Origin: an uncultured Alphaproteobacteria bacterium
GTDB taxonomy: Bacteria > Pseudomonadota > Alphaproteobacteria > Paracaedibacterales > CAITNM01
Direction: 5' to 3'
DNA length: 64,000 nt
Assembly (NCBI GenBank): GCA_903893805.1
Contig: CAITNM010000030.1
Location: 62,001 to 126,000 of the forward strand
This document shows, piece after piece, positions 1 through 10,433 of the stretch. The notes beneath the pieces are model-generated. The model saw only the letters and a list, made by a program, of their open reading frames with translations. It did no database searches and was not told the DNA's origin. A program made the position numbers and the translations under genes. The number at the start of each line of letters is the position of its first letter. Position 1 is the stretch's first letter.

Positions 1-173
1 ATTTAGCAGCAAAAATTAGCGCTGTTGATTTGGTAAAAGTGGCAGCTCAAGTTGTTGATGGTCAGGGTGGTGGTGGCCGCCCCGATATGGCACAAGCAGG
101 CGGAACTAATCCGAATGCTGTAGGTAAAATTCAAGCAGCAATTGAGAAATTTGTAAAAGAAAAGGCTGCTTAA
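1..173 (+). CDS. alaS: Alanyl-tRNA synthetase, C-terminal end (partial)
   Basis: This is the last 56 codons of a gene entering from the left edge, read in the frame starting at base 3 and ending in TAA at 171-173. The residues [15 protein letters not shown] followed by a short helix ending KEKAA are the hallmark of the C-Ala/oligomerisation end of alanyl-tRNA synthetase, which charges tRNA-Ala in the cytoplasm. The catalytic, tRNA-recognition and editing parts lie outside the window. The stop codon forms the loop of a terminator hairpin. Confidence 0.93.
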   Translation, partial: LAAKISAVDLVKVAAQVVDGQGGGGRPDMAQAGGTNPNAVGKIQAAIEKFVKEKAA

Positions 174-183
174 AGCGGCCTTT
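161..183. terminator. Intrinsic terminator overlapping the alaS stop codon
   Basis: AAAGGCTGCT pairs with AGCGGCCTTT around a TAA loop: a ten-pair stem with one G-U, where the loop is the alaS stop codon. A T-rich stretch follows on both sides (TTTCCTTGATTATTTT on plus, TTTTCTTTT on minus), so it probably serves both alaS and the convergent Nudix gene that ends at 210. Confidence 0.7.
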
Positions 184-209
184 CCTTGATTATTTTAAAA
201 AATATCTTC

Positions 210-1289
210 TTAAACAGCAAGTTTTTTTATCTCGCGATCTTCTTTTTCGTCTTCGTTGCAACTGCTTCTTTTTTTCGTTGCTTTTCCAGAAACTAAGCGA
301 ACTGCATCAGCAAGAATCCTTGTGTGACTTGCAAACAATGGTCTTCTACCATCTAAAATTTCAGTAAGGTTGACCCAACAAATTCCTGTAACTTCTGCTG
401 TATCTTCTGCGGCAAATTTCACAGTCTTTAATGCTTCTGGATCCAAAATGCTAACATGGGCAGTTGTTTCCATCCATGCGTTATCGGTATTTCGTTTGTC
501 GTCCGAATAGCCTTGGTATGCAATACCAATTTCATGAATCAAACCTCTTGCTTCTAGTTCGTTATAATCTAGGCCTGTTTCTTCTTTTAGTTCTCTTTTA
601 AAAGCATGTTTGCTGGTGCCATCTTCAGCATCGATCATTCCTCCTGGTATTGCCCATGCGTCACGATTAGGACGTTGAGTTAAAAGAACTTTCAATTCAC
701 CTCCAATAAAAGAAAATATCACCGAATCAGCGGCTTTATTTGGGCCGAAGCATCCTAATTCACCTGGTCCCCAAATGCCTGTCCGGCCGAGTGGATTCAG
801 TCTTATTTCTCCTACTTCAGAAACTCTTTGTCGTCCTAAGTTTACCTGGCCTTGTATTAAAGCTTTTAATGTTTCCAAAGCGCCATCTGTTTCGAAAGTG
901 CCGCATGGATCAGCGTATTTAAAACCATTGGGATATTCATGATTTTTATGTTCTTTTATAGAAGCAAAGTAAACAGGAGAATAACCTGGAAATGGCACCT
1001 CCCAAGGTCGAAAATCTGGACGACTTTGCAGTGTAGTTGTCATCTCATTTTCTGGATAAGGGTCGCGTTCTCCAACACCTGAATTATTATTCGTTTGTTG
1101 TGCTGGCTCATATTCTTCTGAAAGTGTTTGTAGTATCGGGGTGCCAGCAAAATTATTTATTAATTCTTGAATATTTCTCGGTGTGGTTGGTACACTTTCT
1201 CCTTCATATGCAAATGCTGCTGAGTGCAATGAAGACAGCATACTGCTTAAGCATACAGCGGCAATTACTGGTAATTTTTTTAATTTCAT
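210..1289 (-). CDS. Secreted NUDT9/TRPM2-type ADP-ribose pyrophosphatase (Nudix)
   Basis: A 359-residue Nudix hydrolase with an N-terminal signal peptide (MKLKKL, hydrophobic core, likely cleavage after AFA at about residue 27). After a low-complexity linker (about 28-90) the body resembles the mitochondrial ADP-ribose hydrolase NUDT9 rather than ordinary bacterial Nudix proteins: NPLGRTGIWGPG and CFGPNKAAD (about 165-188), a Nudix box starting GGMID with RELKEE at 232-237, then GYSDDKRNTDNAWMET (about 260-275) and LFASH near the end. The acidic catalytic residues of the box are present, unlike the inactive TRPM2 version. Predicted reaction: ADP-ribose to AMP plus ribose 5-phosphate, outside the cytoplasm. 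An AGGAAAA ribosome site precedes the ATG. The Nudix box has about one extra residue compared with NUDT9. Family assignment is from remembered motifs; the substrate is inferred. Confidence 0.85.
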   Translation of the reverse strand: MKLKKLPVIAAVCLSSMLSSLHSAAFAYEGESVPTTPRNIQELINNFAGTPILQTLSEEYEPAQQTNNNSGVGERDPYPENEMTTTLQSRPDFRPWEVPFPGYSPVYFASIKEHKNHEYPNGFKYADPCGTFETDGALETLKALIQGQVNLGRQRVSEVGEIRLNPLGRTGIWGPGELGCFGPNKAADSVIFSFIGGELKVLLTQRPNRDAWAIPGGMIDAEDGTSKHAFKRELKEETGLDYNELEARGLIHEIGIAYQGYSDDKRNTDNAWMETTAHVSILDPEALKTVKFAAEDTAEVTGICWVNLTEILDGRRPLFASHTRILADAVRLVSGKATKKRSSCNEDEKEDREIKKLAV

Positions 1290-1416
1290 CTATTAATTTT
1301 CCTATAGAAGGCACCAAAAAGGTTCAACTTTCTACTTTTACCTCTAACTTTACCAGAAAAATACATAAAAATTAATCTTTTGTTAATAAATCTGCATTAA
1401 TATTACAATTGTTTGT

Positions 1417-1435
1417 TGTGCTTAATGTTTTTAAA
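1417..1435 (+). promoter_or_regulatory. 19-nt element shared with the fahA upstream region
   Basis: The 19 bases ending in GTTTTTAAA are identical to 11482-11500. Both copies end exactly 11 nt before an ATG start codon (1447 here, 11512 for fahA). It could be an operator, part of a promoter, or a 5'-UTR element; no clear -35/-10 pair was recognised. Confidence 0.4.
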
Positions 1436-1446
1436 TGGAGGGTGGG

Positions 1447-1668
1447 ATGCAGCTATCATTTAAAATGATTATTGTTTCATTGGTTTTATTTCTTTCTGAC
1501 GTTTGTGTGCATTTGAATGCTGCAAGCAACCAAAATTTATTACTTGAAGATGATGATTCAGATGCAATCGAAGGAACAACTTCTATTGTTATTTCAGGTA
1601 GATGGTTGAATACTCCGGAAAATACTAGAAACAAACATTTATCAGTTGGCAGAGAAGCTGTATTTTAG
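1447..1668 (+). CDS. Small secreted protein of unknown function
   Basis: A 73-residue reading frame preceded by a strong GGAGG ribosome site five bases before the ATG at 1447; an in-frame ATG at 1435 lies before that site and is not used here. The product starts MQLSFKMIIVSLVLFLSDVCVHLNA, which (a few residues at a time) reads as a signal peptide, followed by a short acidic, serine-rich tail (LLEDDDSDAIEG) ending near REAVF. No domain is recognised. It is divergent from the secreted Nudix gene and convergent with ligA. It could be a small exported factor or a decayed remnant; the good ribosome site argues for translation. Confidence 0.5.
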   Translation: MQLSFKMIIVSLVLFLSDVCVHLNAASNQNLLLEDDDSDAIEGTTSIVISGRWLNTPENTRNKHLSVGREAVF

Positions 1669-1709
1669 AAATTGGAAGGTGAAAAAGTAGGTTTGACCAT
1701 TAATTTCCT

Positions 1710-3773
<2,064 letters not shown>

Positions 3774-3921
3774 TTAATTCTTGATCCAATTCCTAAGACA
3801 TAGAGCATGATACGCTGGCCAAAATAAAGGGGCAAGTCTTAAGCATCAGGTTTCCTTATGTTGACTTTGATAAAATAGAAAAAGATAATCAAAAATACTT
3901 CATAATTTAAGGAAAACGAAA

Positions 3922-4701
3922 ATGTTAAAAAAGTTATGTTATGTGATAGTGATAACATTAGGTTTTGTGCTCAATGCTTCTGGGAAGGTTGTGCTTATTA
4001 CCGGTGCAAGTGGTGATATAGGTTTAGGAATAGCAAAACACTTTATTAACAAGGGTGATACAGTTATTTGTCATTATTTTAGTAACAAGCAAGAACTAGG
4101 AAAACTACAGCAAGTATTCCCAGCACAAGTTCATTTAATACAAGCCGATTTTAGTCAACCTGAAACGATACAAGCATTTTGGGCAGAAGTTTTGAAATGT
4201 GGCGATCATATAGATATAGTCATTAATTCAGCAGGAGTTGAGCAAGAAGAACTATCGTTATCTGATACGCAGCGGATTCTTAATATAAACTACTTATCGC
4301 AACGCGTTGTTTGTGACCATGCCATTGGACATTTTATTGAGCAAAATAAAAAAGGAATCATTATTAACCTAGGCAGCCGTGCAGCTTACCGTGGTCTTCC
4401 AAAAGGCTATTATGTCTATGCTGATTCTAAAGCCGCTTTAACAAAGTACTCTTATGATATTGCCCGGGATAACGCCAAAAATAATATTTTTGTATACGTA
4501 ATCGCTCCAGGGCCAGTTGAAGGTAAAATGTTTGAAAGTTTGAAACCAGATGTCAAAGCACAGTGTCTTTCTTCTATGCCAACAGGCCAAACGATCAAGG
4601 TACAAGAAATTGTCGATGTAGCTGATTTTCTGGCTTCAGGTAAAGTACCAAGTGCAACAGGAGGAGTTTTCGACTTGATGGGAGCTTCATGGGCGCATTA
4701 G
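3922..4701 (+). CDS. Short-chain dehydrogenase/reductase with an N-terminal signal peptide
   Basis: A 259-residue SDR. The NAD(P)-binding TGASGDIG (27-34), NSAG (102-105), catalytic Ser152, and YxxxK (Tyr166/Lys170) are all present, so the fold and chemistry look intact; the substrate is unknown. The odd point is the start: MLKKLCYVIVITLGFVLNAS precedes the first Rossmann strand (KVVLITG), and no internal Met allows a shorter start, so the hydrophobic leader is translated. An AAGGA ribosome site precedes the ATG. Either the enzyme is exported or membrane-tethered, or the leader is a degenerate anchor. Classical SDRs act in the cytosol with NAD(P)H, which is scarce in the periplasm. Confidence 0.8.
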   Translation: MLKKLCYVIVITLGFVLNASGKVVLITGASGDIGLGIAKHFINKGDTVICHYFSNKQELGKLQQVFPAQVHLIQADFSQPETIQAFWAEVLKCGDHIDIVINSAGVEQEELSLSDTQRILNINYLSQRVVCDHAIGHFIEQNKKGIIINLGSRAAYRGLPKGYYVYADSKAALTKYSYDIARDNAKNNIFVYVIAPGPVEGKMFESLKPDVKAQCLSSMPTGQTIKVQEIVDVADFLASGKVPSATGGVFDLMGASWAH

Positions 4702-4741
4702 GAGTTTTTGTAAAAGCTGATGAATAAACTCACCGGATTTA

Positions 4742-5740
4742 TTAAGCCATATTCAGTGCTTGACGAATTTCTTGCATGTTTTTGCATGCAATGGCATTTG
4801 CAGCATCAGCGCCTTTTTGTAAGTGCTGCAGTAAAGATGTTTCATCAGTCAACAACTCATGCATGGTATTTCGAATAGGGCTTAAGTTGTCAATAAGTGC
4901 ATTTGTTAGCTTTGGTTTGAATTCTGAAAATTGTTTGCCTTCAAATTCCAGACAAACTTCAGCCAAAGATTTTTGAGTAAATAGAGAATACAAGCTCAAC
5001 AAATTTTTAGCTTCAGGTCGATCACCTAAAGCTTCTACAGATCCTGGAATAGGTTCAGCATCTGTTTTTGCTTTGCGAATTTTTAGGTCAATTGTTTCGT
5101 CATCATCAAGCAAGTGAATGCGTGAATAGTCTGATGGATCTGATTTGCTCATTTTTTTTGAGCCATCACGCAAGCTCATAATACGGGCTGTTTCACTTTT
5201 AATAATTGGGTCAGGCAACGGAAAAATATTTGTATTTACGTAGTTATTAAAAGCCTGAGCAATGTCACGGGTTAATTCAACATGTTGTTTTTGGTCTTCG
5301 CCAACTGGTACGTGCGTTGCTTTGTAAATTAAAATATCTGCGGCCATTAGTGCTGGATAAACAAACAAACCTGTCATGGCTTGGTCTTTATTTTTCCCAG
5401 CTTTGTCTTTGAATTGGGTCATGCGTGAAAGCCAACCCATAGGAGTTATACAGTTAAAATACCAAGCAAGTTCTGTGTGATAAGGTACGTGACTTTGGAC
5501 AAAAATATGATTTTTTATAGGGTCAATACCGCTTGCTATATATGCTGCTGCGATGGTAAGCGTATTTTTACGTAAATCTTTAGCGTCTTCAGCGGTGGTT
5601 AAGGCGTGTTGATCAACTATACAAAACAGCCGTTCATCTACTTGGTCAATCATGCTAACCCAGCTGCGAATTGCGCCCAAATAGTTACCTAAATGAATGT
5701 GTCCTGTGGGGCGAATGCCTGAAAGAATGCGTGTCGTCAT
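4742..5740 (-). CDS. trpS: Tryptophanyl-tRNA synthetase
   Basis: This class I synthetase of 332 residues attaches tryptophan to its tRNA. The ATP-binding HIGH-like motif is HIHLGNY near the N-terminus after SGIRPTG, and the second signature is KKMSKSDPSD around residue 195. GEDQKQHVELTRDIA is also typical of TrpRS. The gene follows lpxI with two bases between, so it is probably the last gene of the fabZ-lpxA-lpxI transcript. Confidence 0.97.
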   Translation of the reverse strand: MTTRILSGIRPTGHIHLGNYLGAIRSWVSMIDQVDERLFCIVDQHALTTAEDAKDLRKNTLTIAAAYIASGIDPIKNHIFVQSHVPYHTELAWYFNCITPMGWLSRMTQFKDKAGKNKDQAMTGLFVYPALMAADILIYKATHVPVGEDQKQHVELTRDIAQAFNNYVNTNIFPLPDPIIKSETARIMSLRDGSKKMSKSDPSDYSRIHLLDDDETIDLKIRKAKTDAEPIPGSVEALGDRPEAKNLLSLYSLFTQKSLAEVCLEFEGKQFSEFKPKLTNALIDNLSPIRNTMHELLTDETSLLQHLQKGADAANAIACKNMQEIRQALNMA

Positions 5741-5742
5741 AT

Positions 5743-6579
5743 CTAAACCTTAATCGCCTTTAAAAACATATTATACTTATTACACAGCTCAATAACGTTG
5801 TTGAAATCCAAAACTTGAGTAGTATTTGCTGAAATAGCGATGCCATTTAATTTGCACTTATGCATAGCTTCAATTGTGTCGGTACCAATGGTTGGTAAAT
5901 CAACAAGGGTCGACTGATTTTGTTTTGCAATTTTAACTAATATCCCACCTTTTGGATGGCGTTTTAAATTTGTGCAACGTTCGATTAAGCATTGAGTGCC
6001 TTCAATGGCTTCAATACCAAGAACTAAACCTTCTTGTGCAATACAGGCTTGGCCAACGTCAGCATTTGATAAAGCGTTTAAAACTGATTGTCCTCGAATA
6101 ATATCGTTTTCGTCAGTATTATTTGGTTCAGTCTTTGTGTATACGCCAGGCTTTAACACTAGGTTTGGTAGAAACTCTCTTGGGCTGATTATCTGGAAGC
6201 CTTCTTTTGCTAAAAGTTCGGTGATGCCTTTAAGCAGTGTGTCGTCACCGCTAAATACTTTTGTGCTTAATTTTTGTACCCATTTCAATCCAACCGTATC
6301 AAAGCTTAGGGATGTAAATGAAGGACGTGTGATTCGGCCAGCAAATATTAATCGCCTAACATTGTGCTGTTGGAAAAAATGTAAAATTTCCCCAATTTTG
6401 CCAAGGGTTGTTTGTAAGTGATGACCGTCAACATTTTCTAATGGATTATCTTTAAATGATACAATGATTGGCTGTAACTGCTGATTCAGTGCTTGGTTCA
6501 AGACAAGAGAAAATAGTGCGCCAGAGCCCGCGATAATTCCTAGCGGTTCACTGGGCGTTATACTGCTTTTGGTTGGCAT
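5743..6579 (-). CDS. lpxI: UDP-2,3-diacylglucosamine pyrophosphatase LpxI
   Basis: LpxI hydrolyses UDP-2,3-diacylglucosamine to lipid X and UMP in the fourth step of lipid A synthesis; it is the alphaproteobacterial counterpart of LpxH. The 278-residue sequence has the family's N-terminal LGIIAGSGALF, the central IFAGRITRPS and DDTLLKGI, and C-terminal LVDLPTIGTDTIEAM. It overlaps the end of lpxA by 22 bases, indicating translational coupling. lpxB, which often follows, is absent; trpS occupies that place. Confidence 0.93.
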   Translation of the reverse strand: MPTKSSITPSEPLGIIAGSGALFSLVLNQALNQQLQPIIVSFKDNPLENVDGHHLQTTLGKIGEILHFFQQHNVRRLIFAGRITRPSFTSLSFDTVGLKWVQKLSTKVFSGDDTLLKGITELLAKEGFQIISPREFLPNLVLKPGVYTKTEPNNTDENDIIRGQSVLNALSNADVGQACIAQEGLVLGIEAIEGTQCLIERCTNLKRHPKGGILVKIAKQNQSTLVDLPTIGTDTIEAMHKCKLNGIAISANTTQVLDFNNVIELCNKYNMFLKAIKV

Positions 6580-7349
6580 AGAGAATTTGATTTTGTGCTT
6601 AAAAAGTCTAGCAGAATATTAACATCGTTATCATTGTTGTATTTGCCGCGCAAAGCATCAAAGCGTTCACTTAATGGTTGATCGCTTCCTATCATGAATA
6701 AGTTCATGTAAATATCTTGCAATTTTCCAATTGTTTCTCTGTTGAAACCACGACGCTTCATGCCTACTAGGTTTAGGCCGTTTAACCAGCCACGTTCGCC
6801 TACTACCACACCGAACGGAATAACATCGTGCTCAACACCAGCCATACCACCAATCATTGCATGGTCACCAATACGAACAAATTGCTTAATTGCGGCAAGC
6901 CCACCAATGATGGCATAGTCCCCAATTTTCACATGACCTGCTAATGTCGCATTATTTGCCATGATAACATGATTGCCAACAATGCAATCATGAGCAACAT
7001 GGCTTCCCACCATAAATAAGCAATGGTCACCAACTACAGTTTGCATTGCATCACCCGCTGTGCCTGGCTGAATGGTTACATATTCACGGATTGTATTATG
7101 GGAGCCGATGATTGTTTTCGATGGTTCGCCGCTGTATTTTAAATCTTGTGGCGGGTGGCCAATAGAAGCGAATGGGTAAATTTTTGTTTTTTCACCAATT
7201 TTTGTAATGCCGCTAATTGAAATGTGTGAAACAAGCTCAACATAGTCTTCTAAAATAACATCTGAGCTAATGCTGCAAAATGGTCCTACAGTAACACCAA
7301 CGCCTATTTTTGCGCCTGGTTCAATAATGCTGGAAGGGTGTATTTTCAT
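6558..7349 (-). CDS. lpxA: Acyl-ACP--UDP-N-acetylglucosamine O-acyltransferase
   Basis: LpxA transfers an R-3-hydroxyacyl chain from ACP to UDP-GlcNAc, the first step of lipid A synthesis, in the cytosol. The 263 residues begin with IHPSSIIEPGAKIG and continue as left-handed beta-helix hexapeptide repeats to about residue 190, with the catalytic histidine region HVAHDCIVG (about 118-126), then a helical C-terminal domain. Its start overlaps the fabZ stop by four bases (ATGA), and its end overlaps lpxI. Confidence 0.97.
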   Translation of the reverse strand: MKIHPSSIIEPGAKIGVGVTVGPFCSISSDVILEDYVELVSHISISGITKIGEKTKIYPFASIGHPPQDLKYSGEPSKTIIGSHNTIREYVTIQPGTAGDAMQTVVGDHCLFMVGSHVAHDCIVGNHVIMANNATLAGHVKIGDYAIIGGLAAIKQFVRIGDHAMIGGMAGVEHDVIPFGVVVGERGWLNGLNLVGMKRRGFNRETIGKLQDIYMNLFMIGSDQPLSERFDALRGKYNNDNDVNILLDFLSTKSNSLCQPKAV

Positions 7350-7840
7350 TTTTGTGTAATCATTGCAGTAAATATTGAATCATGCGCTAGGTTTTCCCCT
7401 ACCCATGCTTCACCTTTGAATTTCCATATATGACCACGAGATCGTTCTTTAGTGACTTTTAAACGTATGATATCTCCGGGAACAACAGGGCGACGGAATT
7501 TTGCTTCATCAATTGACATAAAGTACACAAGATTTCCTGGTTTTTCACCACCGTTTTGCACGGTTAATGTTTTCATAACTAAAGCCGCTGCTGTTTGCGC
7601 CAAAGCTTCTACAATTAGCACGCCTGGCATAATTGGATGATCGGGAAAATGTCCTTGAAAATACCATTCATTTACAGAAACATTTTTAATGCCAACAGCA
7701 GATTCACCTAAAATTACATTTTCAATTCGTTCTATAAACAAAAACGGATAACGGTGCGGAATAAGAGTTTGAATTTCAGCTAAATCAAGTGTGGTGCCTG
7801 AAGATTCAAAGCTAATAATGTTGTCTTTTGCCAAGTTCAT
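7346..7840 (-). CDS. fabZ: 3-hydroxyacyl-ACP dehydratase FabZ
   Basis: FabZ dehydrates 3-hydroxyacyl-ACP in fatty acid elongation and competes with LpxA for hydroxyacyl-ACP. Family motifs are LIPHRYPFLFIERI, the active-site HFPDHPIMPGVLIVEALAQ and FRRPVVPGD. I chose the ATG at 7840 (164 residues, MNLAKDN), preceded by a weak GAG; an upstream in-frame TTG at 7891 would add 17 residues but has no ribosome site. It is first of a tightly packed fabZ-lpxA-lpxI-trpS run. lpxD and bamA, common upstream neighbours, are not here. Confidence 0.95.
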   Translation of the reverse strand: MNLAKDNIISFESSGTTLDLAEIQTLIPHRYPFLFIERIENVILGESAVGIKNVSVNEWYFQGHFPDHPIMPGVLIVEALAQTAAALVMKTLTVQNGGEKPGNLVYFMSIDEAKFRRPVVPGDIIRLKVTKERSRGHIWKFKGEAWVGENLAHDSIFTAMITQK

Positions 7841-8016
7841 ATATGTCTCAATTTTTGTTATCACTATACTGTTTTGGTGATTGATTTGCAATTTTTCAAG
7901 GATGGTAACATCTATTTTTCATGATCCTGAAAGGAAAAATTAAATTAAGAATTTTTTAATCCTTTATTTGTTATAGTTTCAAAAGAGGTGCTTATTTAAT
8001 CTGGCATTCAATTCAT

Positions 8017-8556
8017 ATGGGTCAAATTGCAAAAATTATTATAATCTGTTTGGCAGCTTCACCCTTGATGGCGAACATAGTATGCCCAGGGCTTTATTTA
8101 CATCATCATCTGTTCTCTTTGTATTCTATTATCCCTGCGTTAATTGTTGAATGGATAGCGATCAAATATATTTTTAATTTGCCATTGCAGAGAGCTTTTG
8201 TCATTGCGACTACTGTTAATGTAGTCTCAGCTGCTGTTGGATATATCGTATATGTGCCCGCGAGTTTTCTTTATCAGGCTGGTCTCGAATCTCTAAAGCT
8301 GACTGGTTCGTTCAACTATGCGTCGTGGTTTGCTAATTATGTATTTGCGACTTTTTTTACAACAATACTTGAGTATTATGCGATTAGGTTTATTTTCAAA
8401 ATAAAATTCCCCTTAAAAAGCAGACCATTCTTCTATTTTTTACTCGCAAATGTTGTGAGTGTGTCATTATCATTTGCTATGATGTATTACGAAGATAAGG
8501 AAGAACAGGAAAAGGTGGCTGCTTATCAGAAGAGTCACTCTCAGAAAACTTCTTAA
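8017..8556 (+). CDS. Polytopic membrane protein with an internal duplication
   Basis: An unrecognised 179-residue protein with about five hydrophobic segments (roughly 5-22, 32-52, 60-82, 105-125, 137-157) and a charged C-terminal tail (YEDKEEQEK). Two stretches look like copies of one module: EWIAIKYIF...PLQ...NVVS (about 46-75) and EYYAIRFIF...PLK...NVVS (about 119-152). It is convergent with mutL and has no clear ribosome site before the ATG. A role as a small inner-membrane protein is all that can be said. Confidence 0.65.
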   Translation: MGQIAKIIIICLAASPLMANIVCPGLYLHHHLFSLYSIIPALIVEWIAIKYIFNLPLQRAFVIATTVNVVSAAVGYIVYVPASFLYQAGLESLKLTGSFNYASWFANYVFATFFTTILEYYAIRFIFKIKFPLKSRPFFYFLLANVVSVSLSFAMMYYEDKEEQEKVAAYQKSHSQKTS

Positions 8557-8599
8557 AGTGTTTTTTATCAAAAAGAAAAATTTCTATCCCGGAAAAACT

Positions 8600-10378
8600 T
8601 TACCGCTCAAATAACCTTGCTAATGATTTTTTGTCTAAGGTTACAAAAGTAGGGCGCCCATGGTTACATTGAGCTGATTTTGGAGTGAATTCCATTTGAC
8701 GTAACATAGCATTCATTTCGGCAAGACTTAATGTTTTTCCTGCACGAATACTGTTATTGCAAGCACGACTGCTAAGCTTTTCCCATAAAATTTCGACTGC
8801 GCTTACTCCTTCTCCTAGAATTTTAAGATCAGCTAGTACATCTGATATAAATTCTTTTGAGCCTTGAAGGTGACAAGCAATAGGGGTTGAGTGCACAACC
8901 AAAGTTTTTGTTGAATAGACATCAATCACAAAGCCAATTTGTTCAAAAAGTTCTTTGTGTTCTGCAAATAATGCGCAATCACTCTCATTAAGTTCAATGT
9001 ATTCTGGTTGCATGAGTGGTTGTGAAGGGAGCGTGCCTTGAGCGCTCCATTGGGCCTTAAGATCTTCGTACACGATGCGTTCATGGGCTGCGTGTTGATC
9101 AATAATTAATAATGCATCTTTTGTTTGCGCCACAATGAATGTTTCAAATAGCTGTGCTTTTGCAATGCCCATAGGGTAGTCAGTGACGACTTCTTCTTGT
9201 TCTAAAACAGGAGCGTAAACAGGTTGAATAAATGCAGCAATCGGGTGAGGTCTAGCTGATGGATAGCTGTCTCGTAGAATAGGCTTGTGGTTGAACTGAG
9301 GGTTAGTAAAGTTTTTAGGGCTAGGAGCGCTAAAGGCATTGGCAACAAGATTTCCCATAATGGGAGATGATGTGTGCTGACTAGCTAATAGTGATTGCTT
9401 TACGCCTTGAATTAAAAAGCTTCGTACAAACCCAGAATCACGAAAACGCACCTCAGTTTTGGCGGGATGCACATTAACATCAACCTCACGACCATCAAGG
9501 TTAAAGAATAATACAGCTAAAGGATGTCGCCCTGTCATGAGCACATCTTGATAGGCTACCCGGAATATTCCGGCAACGTTTCTGTCACGTACCCAGCGAT
9601 TATTTACATAAATATATTGATCATTTGCTTGAGAGCGGGAATAGGTTGGAAGGCTCACTAACCCTTCTAATTTATAGCCATTACGCTCCAAAAGAACAGG
9701 CACAGTATTCTGAGAGAAATCATTGCCCATAACTTGGCCTATGCGCGTTGCAAGTGTGCCTGCTGACCAGTCATAAACAGTTTTTGAATCAGATTTAAAA
9801 GTAAAATGAACCGATGGGTTTGCCATAGCAATGCGACTAATCATGTCTTTACAATGACCTAATTCCGTTGTGGAATTTTTTAAAAATTTCAACCGAGCAG
9901 GAGTAGCGTAGAAAATATCACGCACTTCAATAGTGGTGCCAACTGCTGCTGAATGAGGGATAAGTTTTGATGCATTTCCACCTTCAATGGAGATTTTCCA
10001 TGCGTGTTCATCTGCGCTTGTTCGAGTGATCATTTCGGTGCGGCTGATAGATGCAATGCTAGGCAGTGCTTCTCCGCGAAATCCAAAGGTGTTAATCGCG
10101 AATAAATCTTGATGAGATAATTTAGACGTTGCGTGACGTTCAAAAGCCAATGCAATATCATCAACGGTAATGCCGCAACCATTGTCACTAATAGAAATTC
10201 TGGCGCGGCCCCCGTCTTCAATTTCAACAATAATTTGCGATGCACCAGCATCTAAAGCATTCTCAACCAATTCTTTTAAAATAGCGGCTGGTCGCTCAAT
10301 AACTTCACCCGCCGCAATTTGATTGACCAAATGCGGATCAAGTTTTTCAATTTTTTGTGGTTGTTTTTGGCTCATCAT
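8600..10378 (-). CDS. mutL: DNA mismatch repair protein MutL
   Basis: MutL links mismatch recognition by MutS to strand removal. With the start at 10378 the product has 592 residues; the frame is open further upstream, but that extension runs into the divergent gap gene and is not MutL-like. The GHKL ATPase motifs are clear (ELVENALDAGA, DNGCGI, GFRGEAL), followed by a proline-rich linker and the C-terminal dimerisation domain. The motif DQHAAHERIVYE fits the endonuclease signature DQHAx2Ex4E, so this MutL probably nicks DNA itself, as expected where MutH is missing. Confidence 0.96.
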   Translation of the reverse strand: MMSQKQPQKIEKLDPHLVNQIAAGEVIERPAAILKELVENALDAGASQIIVEIEDGGRARISISDNGCGITVDDIALAFERHATSKLSHQDLFAINTFGFRGEALPSIASISRTEMITRTSADEHAWKISIEGGNASKLIPHSAAVGTTIEVRDIFYATPARLKFLKNSTTELGHCKDMISRIAMANPSVHFTFKSDSKTVYDWSAGTLATRIGQVMGNDFSQNTVPVLLERNGYKLEGLVSLPTYSRSQANDQYIYVNNRWVRDRNVAGIFRVAYQDVLMTGRHPLAVLFFNLDGREVDVNVHPAKTEVRFRDSGFVRSFLIQGVKQSLLASQHTSSPIMGNLVANAFSAPSPKNFTNPQFNHKPILRDSYPSARPHPIAAFIQPVYAPVLEQEEVVTDYPMGIAKAQLFETFIVAQTKDALLIIDQHAAHERIVYEDLKAQWSAQGTLPSQPLMQPEYIELNESDCALFAEHKELFEQIGFVIDVYSTKTLVVHSTPIACHLQGSKEFISDVLADLKILGEGVSAVEILWEKLSSRACNNSIRAGKTLSLAEMNAMLRQMEFTPKSAQCNHGRPTFVTLDKKSLARLFER

Positions 10379-10433
10379 ATGCCAGTATATAACGAAATAA
10401 ATACTTCTACAAAAACTAAAACATGAGGATGTT

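Noticed and set aside
4702-4741. GAGTTT/AAACTC hairpin between the SDR and trpS
   Set aside because: Six pairs with an 18-base loop is too weak to call a terminator.
5996-6421. 141-codon frame on the plus strand
   Set aside because: Antisense shadow of lpxI without a ribosome site or family features.
7841-7891. Longer fabZ start at a TTG
   Set aside because: It has no ribosome site and adds 17 residues not typical of FabZ.
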